Notes under the pieces: generated by a model
Database searches by the model: none
Seen by the model: only the letters and a program-made list of their open reading frames with translations
What the model was told of the DNA's origin: nothing
Source of the DNA: Paenibacillus nasutitermitis
GTDB taxonomy: Bacteria; Bacillota; Bacilli; Paenibacillales; Paenibacillaceae
Direction: 5' to 3'
Assembly (NCBI RefSeq): GCF_014641075.1
Contig: NZ_BMHP01000002.1
Coordinates: forward strand, 62,001-126,000
DNA: 64,000 nucleotides
Translations under genes and position numbers: made by a program
Part shown: one piece after another, positions 33,665 through 42,024 of the stretch
How the letters are laid out: the number at the start of each line of letters is the position of its first letter
How positions within the stretch are numbered: the stretch's first letter is position 1

Positions 33665-34948
33665 TCAGACACTAACCGACAGCTTATCAATACCTTTCAA
33701 ATAGGGACGAAGCGCATCGGGAATGATGATCGTCCCATCCTCCAGCTGATGATTTTCGATAAGCGGAATCAGGAGTCTCGGACTTGCTGCCATTGTATTG
33801 TTGAGTGTATAAGCAAAATGCAATTGACCCTGTTCATCACGGTAGCGGATGCGCGAGCGCCTGGCCTGAAAATCCAGCAGCAGCGAAGCCGAATGCGTTT
33901 CGCCGTAACCGTTGCGGCTGGGCATCCATGTCTCGATATCAAATTGCTTGTAATTCTTCTGCGACAGGTCTCCGGTACAGACAGCTACCACGCGGTAAGG
34001 CAGCTCCAGCAGTTGGAGCAGCTTCTCCGCATGGCTCGTAATGCGCGCAAGCCAATGATTGGCCAAATCATGATCCGCGCGGCAGATGACGACCTGCTCT
34101 ACTTTGGCGAATTGATGAACGCGGTACAGTCCATGCACATCGCGCCCGGCGGAACCGACTTCCCGGCGGAAGCAAGGTGTGCATGCAGCCAGCAGCCTCG
34201 GCTTGCTCAGATCCAGAATTTCTCCGCTGTAAAGCGAGATCAACGGCACCTCCGACGTACCGGTCAGCCATTTATCCTCACCTTCAATGCGATACGTCTG
34301 ATCGCGACTGCCCGGGAAAAATCCCGATGAGACCAGCGTTTCCTCTCTTACCATCACGGGTACGTCGTACAGTTCGAAGCCTTCCTCCTCCAGCAGATCG
34401 AGCGCCAGCTGCTGAACGGCGCGATGCAGCAGCAGTCCGGCGTTCCGGAGAACCACCTGGCGTGCGCCGCCGATTTTCACGCCCCGTTGCAGATCCATCA
34501 TCCCGTGCAAATGCCCCAGCTCTACATGGCTAAGCGGTTGATAGGAAAATACAGGCGGCATTCCTACCTTGCGGATCTCAACGTTATCCTCCTCGCTCAG
34601 CCCGATCGGTGTATCGGGGGAGACAAAGTTCGGCACCTCCAGCATCAGCGCTTCATATGCCGCATCGATCTGTTTGAGCCGTGCTTCCCCCTCCTTAAGC
34701 CTCTGGATCAGGGAAACCACTTCAAGCTTGTGTACCTCCGCTTCATCCTGCCGGTTGTCCTTCATCAATCTAGGCACTTCTTTGGAGTGCTTATTTCGCT
34801 TCTCCCGCAACGCATCCAGTTCCGTCATCAGTGACCTTCTCTGTTCATCCAATTCCAGCAGTCTGACGACCTCCAGCCGGATACCTTTCATTACAGCAGT
34901 TTCCTGTACTCTTCCGGATTGTTCTCGAATCGTCCGAATGTCTAACAT
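33665..34948 (-). CDS. serS: Seryl-tRNA synthetase
   Basis: A 427-residue class II synthetase that charges tRNA-Ser. The N-terminal MLDIRTIRE and the following long charged coiled-coil arm (about 30-110), then motif 2 (PCFRREVGSAGRDVHGLYRVHQF, core FRREVGSAGRD.GLYRVHQF) and motif 3 (PRLLIPLIENHQ, normally with an Arg later) identify SerRS. Two features differ from B. subtilis-type enzymes only in detail. The start at 34948 is the ATG of MLDI; AGGAG lies eleven bases before. Expression is controlled by the T-box leader upstream. Confidence 0.95.
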   Translation of the reverse strand: MLDIRTIREQSGRVQETAVMKGIRLEVVRLLELDEQRRSLMTELDALREKRNKHSKEVPRLMKDNRQDEAEVHKLEVVSLIQRLKEGEARLKQIDAAYEALMLEVPNFVSPDTPIGLSEEDNVEIRKVGMPPVFSYQPLSHVELGHLHGMMDLQRGVKIGGARQVVLRNAGLLLHRAVQQLALDLLEEEGFELYDVPVMVREETLVSSGFFPGSRDQTYRIEGEDKWLTGTSEVPLISLYSGEILDLSKPRLLAACTPCFRREVGSAGRDVHGLYRVHQFAKVEQVVICRADHDLANHWLARITSHAEKLLQLLELPYRVVAVCTGDLSQKNYKQFDIETWMPSRNGYGETHSASLLLDFQARRSRIRYRDEQGQLHFAYTLNNTMAASPRLLIPLIENHQLEDGTIIIPDALRPYLKGIDKLSVSV

Positions 34949-34969
34949 GGGCAAGCTGGCTCCTCTCGC

Positions 34970-35200
34970 GAATATAATAAAATACGCGCTCCTTCATCCC
35001 ACATAAGGGACGAGGAGCGCGCTCGCGGTGCCACCCAAATTAGCCGGCGCGCTAAGGCGCACGACTCTCTTGATCCGCAGCTAACGGTGCGGTTACCGGA
35101 CTACTTAAGGACGCTTGCAGCATAGAAAAGCCGCACAGTTTCCGTTCGCAGCGCCTCCGAGTTGGATTCTCTTCATCGGCTTGATCTACGTATACGGTTA
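34970..35200 (-). promoter_or_regulatory. T-box riboswitch of serS
   Basis: The minus-strand leader contains the highly conserved T-box sequence GGGTGGCACCGCG (35025-35037), which pairs with the acceptor end of uncharged tRNA. It is followed by a terminator (arms at 35014-35022 and 34986-34994, then a T-rich tract to 34970). Stem I elements begin near 35180 with a GAAGAGA stretch. Uncharged tRNA-Ser is expected to stabilise the antiterminator and switch serS on. I could not fix the specifier codon by eye. Confidence 0.92.
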
Positions 35201-35210
35201 TTGGATGTCA

Positions 35211-35239
35211 TTATATCAATCAGTCCCTCCGATTGCAAG
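35211..35239 (-). promoter_or_regulatory. Promoter of the serS T-box leader
   Basis: TTGCAA (35234-35239) and a perfect TATAAT (35211-35216) 17 bases apart on the minus strand, right after the end of the fabF-like gene. Confidence 0.8.
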
Positions 35240-35241
35240 GA

Positions 35242-36483
35242 CTAGGATTCTCCATATTTCTTGAGAACGATAACGGCATTATGCCCGCCGAATCCAAAGG
35301 AGTTGGATAATCCGACCTTCATCGCTGCTGTCCGTGCATGCTGCGGAACATAATCCAGGTCGCACTCGGGGTCCTGCTGTTCCAGATTAATCGTAGGCGG
35401 GATGACATTATCCTGCAGGCTTTTGATCAATGCTATCGCTTCAACGCCCCCGGCTGCACCCAGCATATGGCCAAGCATGGATTTGTTCGCCGTTACCGGA
35501 ATCCGGAAGGCATCTTGACCGAACAGCTTCTTAATGGCATTCGTTTCCGAACGATCCCCAATTTCTGTGCTGGTAGCATGGGCACTGATCATATCCACTT
35601 CGGAGGGGGAGATCGCTGCATCCTGCAGAGCTAATTTCATTGCGCGGTACGCACCGAGTCCTTCCGGATGTGTCGCGACCATATGATACGCATCAGAGCT
35701 TGCGCCGTACCCGATCACCTCCGCATGGATGCGCGCCTCTCTCCTGAGAGCGTGAGAGAGCGACTCCAATACAACGATACCCGCTCCTTCCGCCATAACA
35801 AAACCGTCCCTGTCTACGTCAAACGGCCTGCTGGCGCGGGCAGGATCGTCGTTGCGCGTTGAGATAGCGGTAGCATTGCCGAAGCTTGCGAGTGAAATAT
35901 CCGTAATCGCTGCTTCCGCCCCTCCCGCTATAACGATATCTGCCCCTCCCGTGCGGATCAGCCGCGCCGCTTCGCCAATGGCGGTGTTGCCTACCGAACA
36001 GGCCGTTACCGGAGCCATGGTTGGGCCTACAGCCCCGAATCGGATGCTGATCATCGAAGCCGCCATATTGGCGATCATCATCGGCACTAAGGTAGGACTT
36101 ACCCGCTCCGGACCACGGGAACGAAGGACGCTATCCTGTTCGAGCAGCGTCTGGATACCGCCAATGCCAGAACCTACATAGACCCCCATTCGTTCCAGAT
36201 CGATGGACTCCAGCTTGATTCCCGCGTCTTCAACCGCTTGCTCAGCCGCTGCCAGCGCAAACTGGCTGAAACGGTCCATGCGCCGCGCTTCCTTCCGGCC
36301 GAAATGGCCATCCGCATCGAATTCGCGAACCAATCCGGCAATCTTCGCTTTATGTCTGGACACATCGAAGGTATCTATAAGGGATATCCCCGATTCCCCG
36401 CGTTTCATACGCTCCCAGAAGGAACCTACATCATTTCCGAGCGGCGATATGAGACCCATACCGGTTATGACTACTCGTTCCAT
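35242..36483 (-). CDS. fabF: Beta-ketoacyl-ACP synthase II (FabF type)
   Basis: A 413-residue thiolase-fold condensing enzyme for fatty acid elongation with malonyl-ACP. The Cys-His-His triad is present in VTACSVGNTAIG, SAHATSTEIGD and NKSMLGHMLGAAGG, and the C-terminal SFGFGGHNAVIVLKKY is FabF-like. The motifs differ from the usual ACATGT and HGTST, so it may be a second, paralogous KAS rather than the main fabF. The ATG at 36483 follows AGAGGGG. It is directly upstream of the serS leader on the same strand and divergent from an MmyB-like regulator. Confidence 0.85.
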   Translation of the reverse strand: MERVVITGMGLISPLGNDVGSFWERMKRGESGISLIDTFDVSRHKAKIAGLVREFDADGHFGRKEARRMDRFSQFALAAAEQAVEDAGIKLESIDLERMGVYVGSGIGGIQTLLEQDSVLRSRGPERVSPTLVPMMIANMAASMISIRFGAVGPTMAPVTACSVGNTAIGEAARLIRTGGADIVIAGGAEAAITDISLASFGNATAISTRNDDPARASRPFDVDRDGFVMAEGAGIVVLESLSHALRREARIHAEVIGYGASSDAYHMVATHPEGLGAYRAMKLALQDAAISPSEVDMISAHATSTEIGDRSETNAIKKLFGQDAFRIPVTANKSMLGHMLGAAGGVEAIALIKSLQDNVIPPTINLEQQDPECDLDYVPQHARTAAMKVGLSNSFGFGGHNAVIVLKKYGES

Positions 36484-36619
36484 AGCTGCCGACCCCTCTC
36501 TTAGCAATCCTTCTTCTCTTCATAGCCGTATATTGTCACAATCCTTATCCTATTACAAGTTGCTGTTTATTATAGTATAATGACTACCAGTATAAACAAA
36601 CGTCCGAAGGAGGACTGCT

Positions 36620-37471
36620 ATGAACAGGCAAGCGCGGCTTGAAGCATTATCGGCCTTTCTGAAGGCGCAGCGCGCCAAGATTCTCCCACAATCCGTCGGG
36701 CTTCCTGCCGGTACACGGCGTAGAACGCCCGGTCTCCGGCGTGAAGAGGTTGCCCAGCTTGCCGGTGTCAGCCCCACCTGGTATACCTGGCTGGAGCAGG
36801 GCCGCGATATTACGGTGTCTAATTCTGTCCTGGATTGTGTGGCAGCAGCCTTACAATTAACGATGGATGAGCATAAATATTTATACGCGCTGGCGCTCGA
36901 TACCGCCCCCGGCTTTACCGCGATGAAAGAAGAGAGGCCTGAAATCAGCCCCTCTTTGAAGTGGATCCTGCAGGAGCTGCAGAGCTGCCCTTCCATCATT
37001 TCCGACCGGCGCTGCCAGATTGTCGGCTGGAATGATGCCGCAAGTCATGTATTTCTCGATTTCGAGAAAATCCCTTTCGATAAACGAAATATGATCCAGC
37101 TTTTGTTCACAAGGAAAGAATTCCGGCGGCTTGCCGGGAATTGGGAGCATTTTGTCAGCGGCTTTCTGGCGATATTCAGGGCTTATTACGGCCAGTATGT
37201 CGAGGATGAATGGTATGAACATTTTCTTGCGGAGATGAAGGAGAACCATCCGGATTTCAATCGGTTATGGTCCCAAAGCCAGGTGAGCTCGGCGCCTGAG
37301 GTGCTGATTGAATTCAGGCATGCCAAAGCGGGTAAAATGCTGTTTCATCTGACTTCCCTGCAAGTGCAGGGAAGCTCTGATTTGCGCTGCAGCATCTATA
37401 CCCCCGCCCCAGAATCGAAAACGGAATTGAAGCTGAAACGGTTGATGGACGCTCAGCCTGCTTCCCCATAA
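36620..37471 (+). CDS. HTH regulator with MmyB-like ligand domain
   Basis: A 283-residue transcription factor: an XRE helix-turn-helix (RRTPGLRREEVAQLAGVSPTWYTWLEQGRD, core LRREEVAQLAGVS.TWYTWLEQGR, residues about 35-65) then the MmyB-like ligand-binding domain (ILQELQSCPSIISDRRCQIVGWNDAA and a long helical tail), a PAS-like fold reported to bind fatty-acid-like ligands. It is divergent from the FabF-type gene, which would suit a lipid-linked regulator, but the target is unknown. GAAGGAGG precedes the ATG. A terminator follows. Confidence 0.88.
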   Translation: MNRQARLEALSAFLKAQRAKILPQSVGLPAGTRRRTPGLRREEVAQLAGVSPTWYTWLEQGRDITVSNSVLDCVAAALQLTMDEHKYLYALALDTAPGFTAMKEERPEISPSLKWILQELQSCPSIISDRRCQIVGWNDAASHVFLDFEKIPFDKRNMIQLLFTRKEFRRLAGNWEHFVSGFLAIFRAYYGQYVEDEWYEHFLAEMKENHPDFNRLWSQSQVSSAPEVLIEFRHAKAGKMLFHLTSLQVQGSSDLRCSIYTPAPESKTELKLKRLMDAQPASP

Positions 37472-37516
37472 TCCCGCTGCAGGACAATAGGTCGCGCTTC
37501 GGCCCAGAAGAAATAG

Positions 37517-37550
37517 GAAAACTCCAGTCCATTCCCGGCCCGGAGTTTTC
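37517..37550. terminator. Bidirectional terminator
   Basis: Nine-base arms GAAAACTCC/GGAGTTTTC (37517-37525, 37542-37550) between the convergent regulator and ABC permease genes. The A and T ends of the stem give T-rich tails on both strands. Confidence 0.7.
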
Positions 37551-37562
37551 GTTGTATGCCTG

Positions 37563-38372
37563 TTACAAGAGCAAATCGCGTTTTCGAAACAGGATAATGG
37601 CTAATCCGAAAGATACCAGACCAACGACAGCGAGAATGAGGAATGGTGCAGCCACATCCGCATTGCCGTTAACAATTTCCCCAGGCTTGTATAACGAAAA
37701 AATGGTGATGTTTTTCACCCAATCGATTTTCTCGCTCAGTTTGCCCAACAAATCCAAAAAGAAGAAACCGAATGTAATCAATCCGGATATCCCTCGTGCC
37801 TGCTTCTCGTCGGTCGAGAGAGAAGACACCAGGAAGGAAATGCCGCCAATCGCAAAAAAAAGCAGAAATGCCGCGGCATTCATCTGAATGAATCTTGGAA
37901 TATCAAACTCATAGTCAGCTCCGAGGAGCCAGGCATTTCCGGCGAACCCGGCCAATGTGGTAATCGCGATAATAATGAACAATCCGGTTGTCAAAACAGC
38001 AGCTTGCGTGAATGCGACCTGTTTTCTTGTGGCCGGCGTCGACAATAAATAGGCCATGGAGCCTCGATCCACCAAGCTCGCCATCAGCTGCGTCGACAGC
38101 TGAACGCATACAATCGCAAGGAGGAGAACCAGAATTAATCCATAATATTCCCCCGAGATGAATGCTTCGGCACTGCCAAATCCATTGAGACCGAAAGCTT
38201 TGCCCACTCCCTCCGGCATGGCCTGGACCAGCTCGTCGATCGCTTTCGTATTCTGGGCAAGTCCGGGATATAACCAAAATGCGAGAAGGATATAAAAGGC
38301 GGAACCAAACGCATAGCTCATAAACCCCTTTATATTGACTTTTATCATCTGCTTATATAAAGTCAGGCTCAT
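37563..38372 (-). CDS. ABC-2 type transporter permease
   Basis: A 269-residue membrane protein with six hydrophobic segments, in the style of ABC-2 permeases of drug or bacteriocin exporters (the N-terminal LYKQMIKVNIKGFMSYAFGSAFYI and a final LAIILFRKRDLLL). It overlaps the ATPase gene before it by four bases, so the two form one exporter. The substrate is not predictable. A TetR regulator diverges from the pair, suggesting that the transported compound or a related ligand induces them. Confidence 0.88.
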   Translation of the reverse strand: MSLTLYKQMIKVNIKGFMSYAFGSAFYILLAFWLYPGLAQNTKAIDELVQAMPEGVGKAFGLNGFGSAEAFISGEYYGLILVLLLAIVCVQLSTQLMASLVDRGSMAYLLSTPATRKQVAFTQAAVLTTGLFIIIAITTLAGFAGNAWLLGADYEFDIPRFIQMNAAAFLLFFAIGGISFLVSSLSTDEKQARGISGLITFGFFFLDLLGKLSEKIDWVKNITIFSLYKPGEIVNGNADVAAPFLILAVVGLVSFGLAIILFRKRDLLL

Positions 38373-39256
38373 TTTATCACCCCGTTCCGATCATAATAAT
38401 TCATAAATATATCCTCCAGATTTTGAGTCGCCATATCGATATTGCGGATTTTGTATTTTGCCGTCTCCTCCATAAACATATCGTAATTCCCCTGGATGGC
38501 AACTCTCACCCGATTCCCCTCCTGCGACTCCACATGCAGACCGGAATCTACAAATGATCCCACATCTGCCTCATTGTCGAAGGTGACTTCAAACACCTTC
38601 CGCTGCATGGATTGCAGCTCATGGATATCCTTGACGGCGACGATCACGCCATCCCTGATAATAGCTGCCCGGTCGCAGGTCCGCTCGATTTCCGGAAAGC
38701 TGTGGGACGACATCAGGAAGGTTTTCCCTCTTGCCTTTTCCTCCATTACAATTTCGATAAAAACCTTCTGCATCAGAGGGTCCAGACCCGATGTCGGCTC
38801 ATCCAGAATAATCACATCAGGATCATGCATGAAGGCGACAACGATTCCTACCTTCTGCTTCATGCCTTTGGACATTTTCCGGATCGGGGTATGGATGTCA
38901 AACTGCAAACGGTCGATGAGGCGATTGCGCTTGGACCGATCCTTCACCCCCTGCATATCAGCCATAAAATCGAGAAACGTCTTGCCGGTCATCCCTTCGA
39001 TAAACGATATTTCTCCCGGAAGGTATCCCATATACGCTTGCACTTTCCCCTGATCCTTCCAGGCGTCAAGCCCATTCACCTTCACATATCCGCTGCTGGG
39101 CTTCATGAAGCCCATGATGTGACGGATCGTAGTGGACTTCCCCGCCCCATTCGGTCCCAAAAAACCGAAGACTTCTCCTTTTTTCACCGTAAACGAGACA
39201 TCGAAAATTCCTTTTCCATTAGGGAATCGCTTCGTCAGATGTTGGACGGTTAACAT
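38369..39256 (-). CDS. ABC transporter ATP-binding protein
   Basis: A 295-residue ATPase with Walker A FLGPNGAGKSTT, Q-loop, signature MSKGMKQKVGIV (a KGMKQK variant of LSGGQ), Walker B VIILDEPTSGLDP and an H-loop (SSHSFPEIERTCD). The extra C-terminal domain with FEVTFDNEADVGSF is common in drug-exporting NatA/YhaQ-type ATPases. The ATG at 39256 follows TTTGGAGGTG. It is coupled to the permease gene and controlled by a probable TetR-bound promoter. Confidence 0.92.
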   Translation of the reverse strand: MLTVQHLTKRFPNGKGIFDVSFTVKKGEVFGFLGPNGAGKSTTIRHIMGFMKPSSGYVKVNGLDAWKDQGKVQAYMGYLPGEISFIEGMTGKTFLDFMADMQGVKDRSKRNRLIDRLQFDIHTPIRKMSKGMKQKVGIVVAFMHDPDVIILDEPTSGLDPLMQKVFIEIVMEEKARGKTFLMSSHSFPEIERTCDRAAIIRDGVIVAVKDIHELQSMQRKVFEVTFDNEADVGSFVDSGLHVESQEGNRVRVAIQGNYDMFMEETAKYKIRNIDMATQNLEDIFMNYYDRNGVIK

Positions 39257-39296
39257 AACGGCACCTCCAAATATTAAAAGATGAAATATAAACGTC

Positions 39297-39342
39297 AACA
39301 TATTTCATATGTTATAATATTCTTGATTGTTGGCTTCGTCAA
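39297..39342 (-). promoter_or_regulatory. ABC operon promoter with TetR-type operator
   Basis: Minus-strand promoter TTGACG (39337-39342), 17-base spacer, TATTAT (39314-39319). The dyad AACATA-N5-TATGTT (39297-39313) abuts the -10 element and covers the expected start site. A looser copy of the same 17-base pattern lies on the other strand near 39345-39361, beside the promoter of the divergent TetR gene. Confidence 0.65.
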
Positions 39343-39411
39343 TGTATTTATGAAATATATTTATTTTTAAGTTTCATTAATTTTATAATAGCATATGAGG
39401 TTAGGTGAATA

Positions 39412-40008
39412 ATGATGAACGGTTTTGAAAAAAGGGCCAGTCTAATCAAAGAAAAGATTATGAAGACATGTCTGGATATGCTGCGGACTACGGATCTCAG
39501 GGGGATTCGGATCGCTGATATTTCCAAGAAAGCCAAGGTCTCGCAGGTGACGATCTATAATTATTTCGGAAGCAAGGAAGCTCTGCTCCAGGAAGTGCTT
39601 AAAGCCTACTTTGACAACATCATCCGCGAGTTCGAGGAATATATGAATGGAGGCCATACGTTAAAGGAAAAGATCGAGCATATCATCTTTTTGGAGAAAG
39701 AGTCTTATAAAGATATCTCTCCCGGTCTGATCAAAGAGCTGTTAATCGAAGATCATGAATTAAACCAATATGTTGAGAAACAATACCGGGAAAAAGCGAT
39801 CCCCCTGACAATCAGGATTATTGAGGAAGGAAAGAAAAGCGGCGAGATTTCAAGCGACGTCTCGGTCGAATCCATACTCGCCTTTATCCAGTTGTACATG
39901 AATCAATATGAAACGATACTGGAAATGGCTGAAAAAAGCGGGGATATGGATCAATTTCTTGAGGGAATGGTCAATATGTTTTTTTACGGCCTTTGCGGAA
40001 AACGTTAA
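39412..40008 (+). CDS. TetR-family repressor
   Basis: A 198-residue repressor with the N-terminal TetR helix-turn-helix (IADISKKAKVSQVTIYNYFGSKEALLQEVL, core VSQVTIYNYFGSKEALL, about residues 30-60) and a helical ligand-binding domain. It diverges from the ABC-2 exporter genes and an operator-like dyad lies between them, so it most likely represses the exporter and itself until an unknown ligand binds. TTAGGTGAA precedes tandem ATG codons at 39412. Confidence 0.9.
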   Translation: MMNGFEKRASLIKEKIMKTCLDMLRTTDLRGIRIADISKKAKVSQVTIYNYFGSKEALLQEVLKAYFDNIIREFEEYMNGGHTLKEKIEHIIFLEKESYKDISPGLIKELLIEDHELNQYVEKQYREKAIPLTIRIIEEGKKSGEISSDVSVESILAFIQLYMNQYETILEMAEKSGDMDQFLEGMVNMFFYGLCGKR

Positions 40009-40092
40009 TCCAGCTTCCGCCCCGTTACCTTAAGCGTTTTCCGGGCAACTCAGCTCACTCAATGCTCCGGGGATGTTTTTATGGAGGCATAC

Positions 40093-40147
40093 AAAAAGCC
40101 CCCTTGCCTTTTCCCAAAGCTGCGTGCGGGAGTAAGCAAGGGGGGTT
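40093..40147 (-). terminator. Terminator of the ABC exporter pair
   Basis: Nine-base arms CCCCCTTGC (40099-40107) and GCAAGGGGG (40136-40144), followed by five T (40093-40097) on the minus strand. Confidence 0.85.
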
Positions 40148-40170
40148 ATGATAGGCTTGAGTCGTGCTCC

Positions 40171-41976
40171 TTAAGCACCCGTCTGCAACGCCAGAGATTC
40201 CTGCATATCGAACTGTGTCGTGTAAAGTTTGCTGTAAAGTCCTCCGGCCGCAATAAGCTCCTCGTGAGTGCCCTTCTCCGTAATACCGCCGTTTTGAACG
40301 ACCAGAATCAAATCAGCATCGCGGATCGTGCTAAGCCGATGAGCAATGATGAACGCTGTCCGCCCTTGCAGCACATTCTCCAGCGCTGCCTGGATATGCT
40401 GCTCTGTTTCCGTATCGACGCTGGAAGTGGCTTCATCCAGTATAAGAATACGAGGATCCGAAAGCAGAACGCGCCCAAATGCGAGAAGCTGCCGCTGACC
40501 GACCGACAACTTGGAGCCCCGCTCCTCCACCTGCGTCTGATAACCATCCGCAAACTGCGAGACGAATCTGTCGATGCGCACATTCTCAGCGGCTTGACGC
40601 AGCTTCTCATCGGATGCTTCCTCGTTACCATACCGCAGATTCTCTTCGATCGTACCGGAGAAAATAAAAGAATCCTGAAGAACAATCCCCATTTGCCTGC
40701 GCAGGGATTCCAGCGTGACCTCCTTCACATCCTCCCCGTCAATGAGAATACGCCCTTCGGTTGTATCGTAGAAGCGCATCAGCAAATTCACAATGGTGCT
40801 TTTTCCCGCGCCTGTCGGTCCCACCAGCGCTACCCGTTGGCCGGGTTTGATGTGCAAGTTAACCTCGTGGAGCACCTGAGGTTTGTCTTCACCATAGCGG
40901 AAACCGACATTCTCAAAAACAACCTCGCCGCGGATTGGTTTCATCGGCTTGGCCGTCCTGGAATCCGAAACCTCCGGATCCGTATCCAGAATTTCAAATA
41001 TCCGTTCAGCGGAAGCCATAGCAGAGAGCACCTGGCTGTAGACTTTCGTTAATGCGCTGAGCGGCCCCCAGAAGCGCCACAGATAGTTGATAAAAGCCAT
41101 CAGAAAACCGAGGGAGAGCGCATCACTCATTACCTGCTTGGCACCGAACCAGATTACGATGCAGCTTCCGATCATTCCGATCAGCTCAACAGAGGGCCAT
41201 ACTGCGGACTCCAGCGTGACAGCGCGCATGAATGCCTGCTTGTTGCCGGCATTCAGCTTGTTGAAGCGGCGGTTGTTTTCCTTCTGCCGGGAGAAAGCTT
41301 GAATGACGCGAATACCCTGGATCGTTTCATTGATATTACCGTTGATCGCCGACATGGTTTTACGCGAGCGCGACCAGGAGCCTTCGATTTTCGGCTGCAG
41401 AATGATAATGATCAGAAACAGAAGCGGCAGCATGATAAAAGAAAGCAGCGCTAGCTTCCAGTCCATCCACAGCAAGATGGCGATAATGCCGATCAAATGC
41501 GTTAATTCCATAACGATCGTGATCAGGCCGCCGTTGATCAGTTCCCCGATCGCATTGGTATCATTGGTGATGCGTGACATAATTTTACCGGCTGGCCTGC
41601 CGTCGAAGAAGCGGAATGAGAGCGTCTGCAGATGATTAAAAAGCTGCTGGCGCAAATCGAACAAAATGCGCTGGCCGGTAAAGTTGATCATCCGGGTATC
41701 CAGATAACCGAACAGCCAACCAAGCAGCCGGTTACCCAGAAGGAGAGCACTGATCCAATAAATAACGGAAAAATCCTTCTTCAGTATACCTGCGTCGATC
41801 AAATAGCCGATCAGAAGCGGTTCCGCCAGGCTGAGCGCCATATTCAGCAGTACAATAACCGTTACAAGCGTCAATACTTTTTTGTAGGGCAGCAAGTAGT
41901 TGAATAACCGTTTCATATATTGCCGATTAAAGGGTTTCTCCTCCAGCTCGTCAATATCCCATTCCACCTGACTCAT
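40171..41976 (-). CDS. ABC exporter half, second gene of pair
   Basis: A 601-residue half-transporter with six membrane helices and an ATPase domain (Walker A GPTGAGKST, signature KLSVGQRQ, Walker B ILILDEATSSVDTETEQ, switch IIAHRLST). The LSVGQRQ form is common in one half of heterodimeric multidrug exporters such as YheH. It lies 48 bases after its partner gene, and the two are predicted to form one pump. GGGGTGAG precedes the ATG. A strong terminator follows. Confidence 0.9.
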   Translation of the reverse strand: MSQVEWDIDELEEKPFNRQYMKRLFNYLLPYKKVLTLVTVIVLLNMALSLAEPLLIGYLIDAGILKKDFSVIYWISALLLGNRLLGWLFGYLDTRMINFTGQRILFDLRQQLFNHLQTLSFRFFDGRPAGKIMSRITNDTNAIGELINGGLITIVMELTHLIGIIAILLWMDWKLALLSFIMLPLLFLIIIILQPKIEGSWSRSRKTMSAINGNINETIQGIRVIQAFSRQKENNRRFNKLNAGNKQAFMRAVTLESAVWPSVELIGMIGSCIVIWFGAKQVMSDALSLGFLMAFINYLWRFWGPLSALTKVYSQVLSAMASAERIFEILDTDPEVSDSRTAKPMKPIRGEVVFENVGFRYGEDKPQVLHEVNLHIKPGQRVALVGPTGAGKSTIVNLLMRFYDTTEGRILIDGEDVKEVTLESLRRQMGIVLQDSFIFSGTIEENLRYGNEEASDEKLRQAAENVRIDRFVSQFADGYQTQVEERGSKLSVGQRQLLAFGRVLLSDPRILILDEATSSVDTETEQHIQAALENVLQGRTAFIIAHRLSTIRDADLILVVQNGGITEKGTHEELIAAGGLYSKLYTTQFDMQESLALQTGA

Positions 41977-42024
41977 AGACTCACCCCAAACCTAAATGTC
42001 ATTAACTATTAATCCGATTAAATA

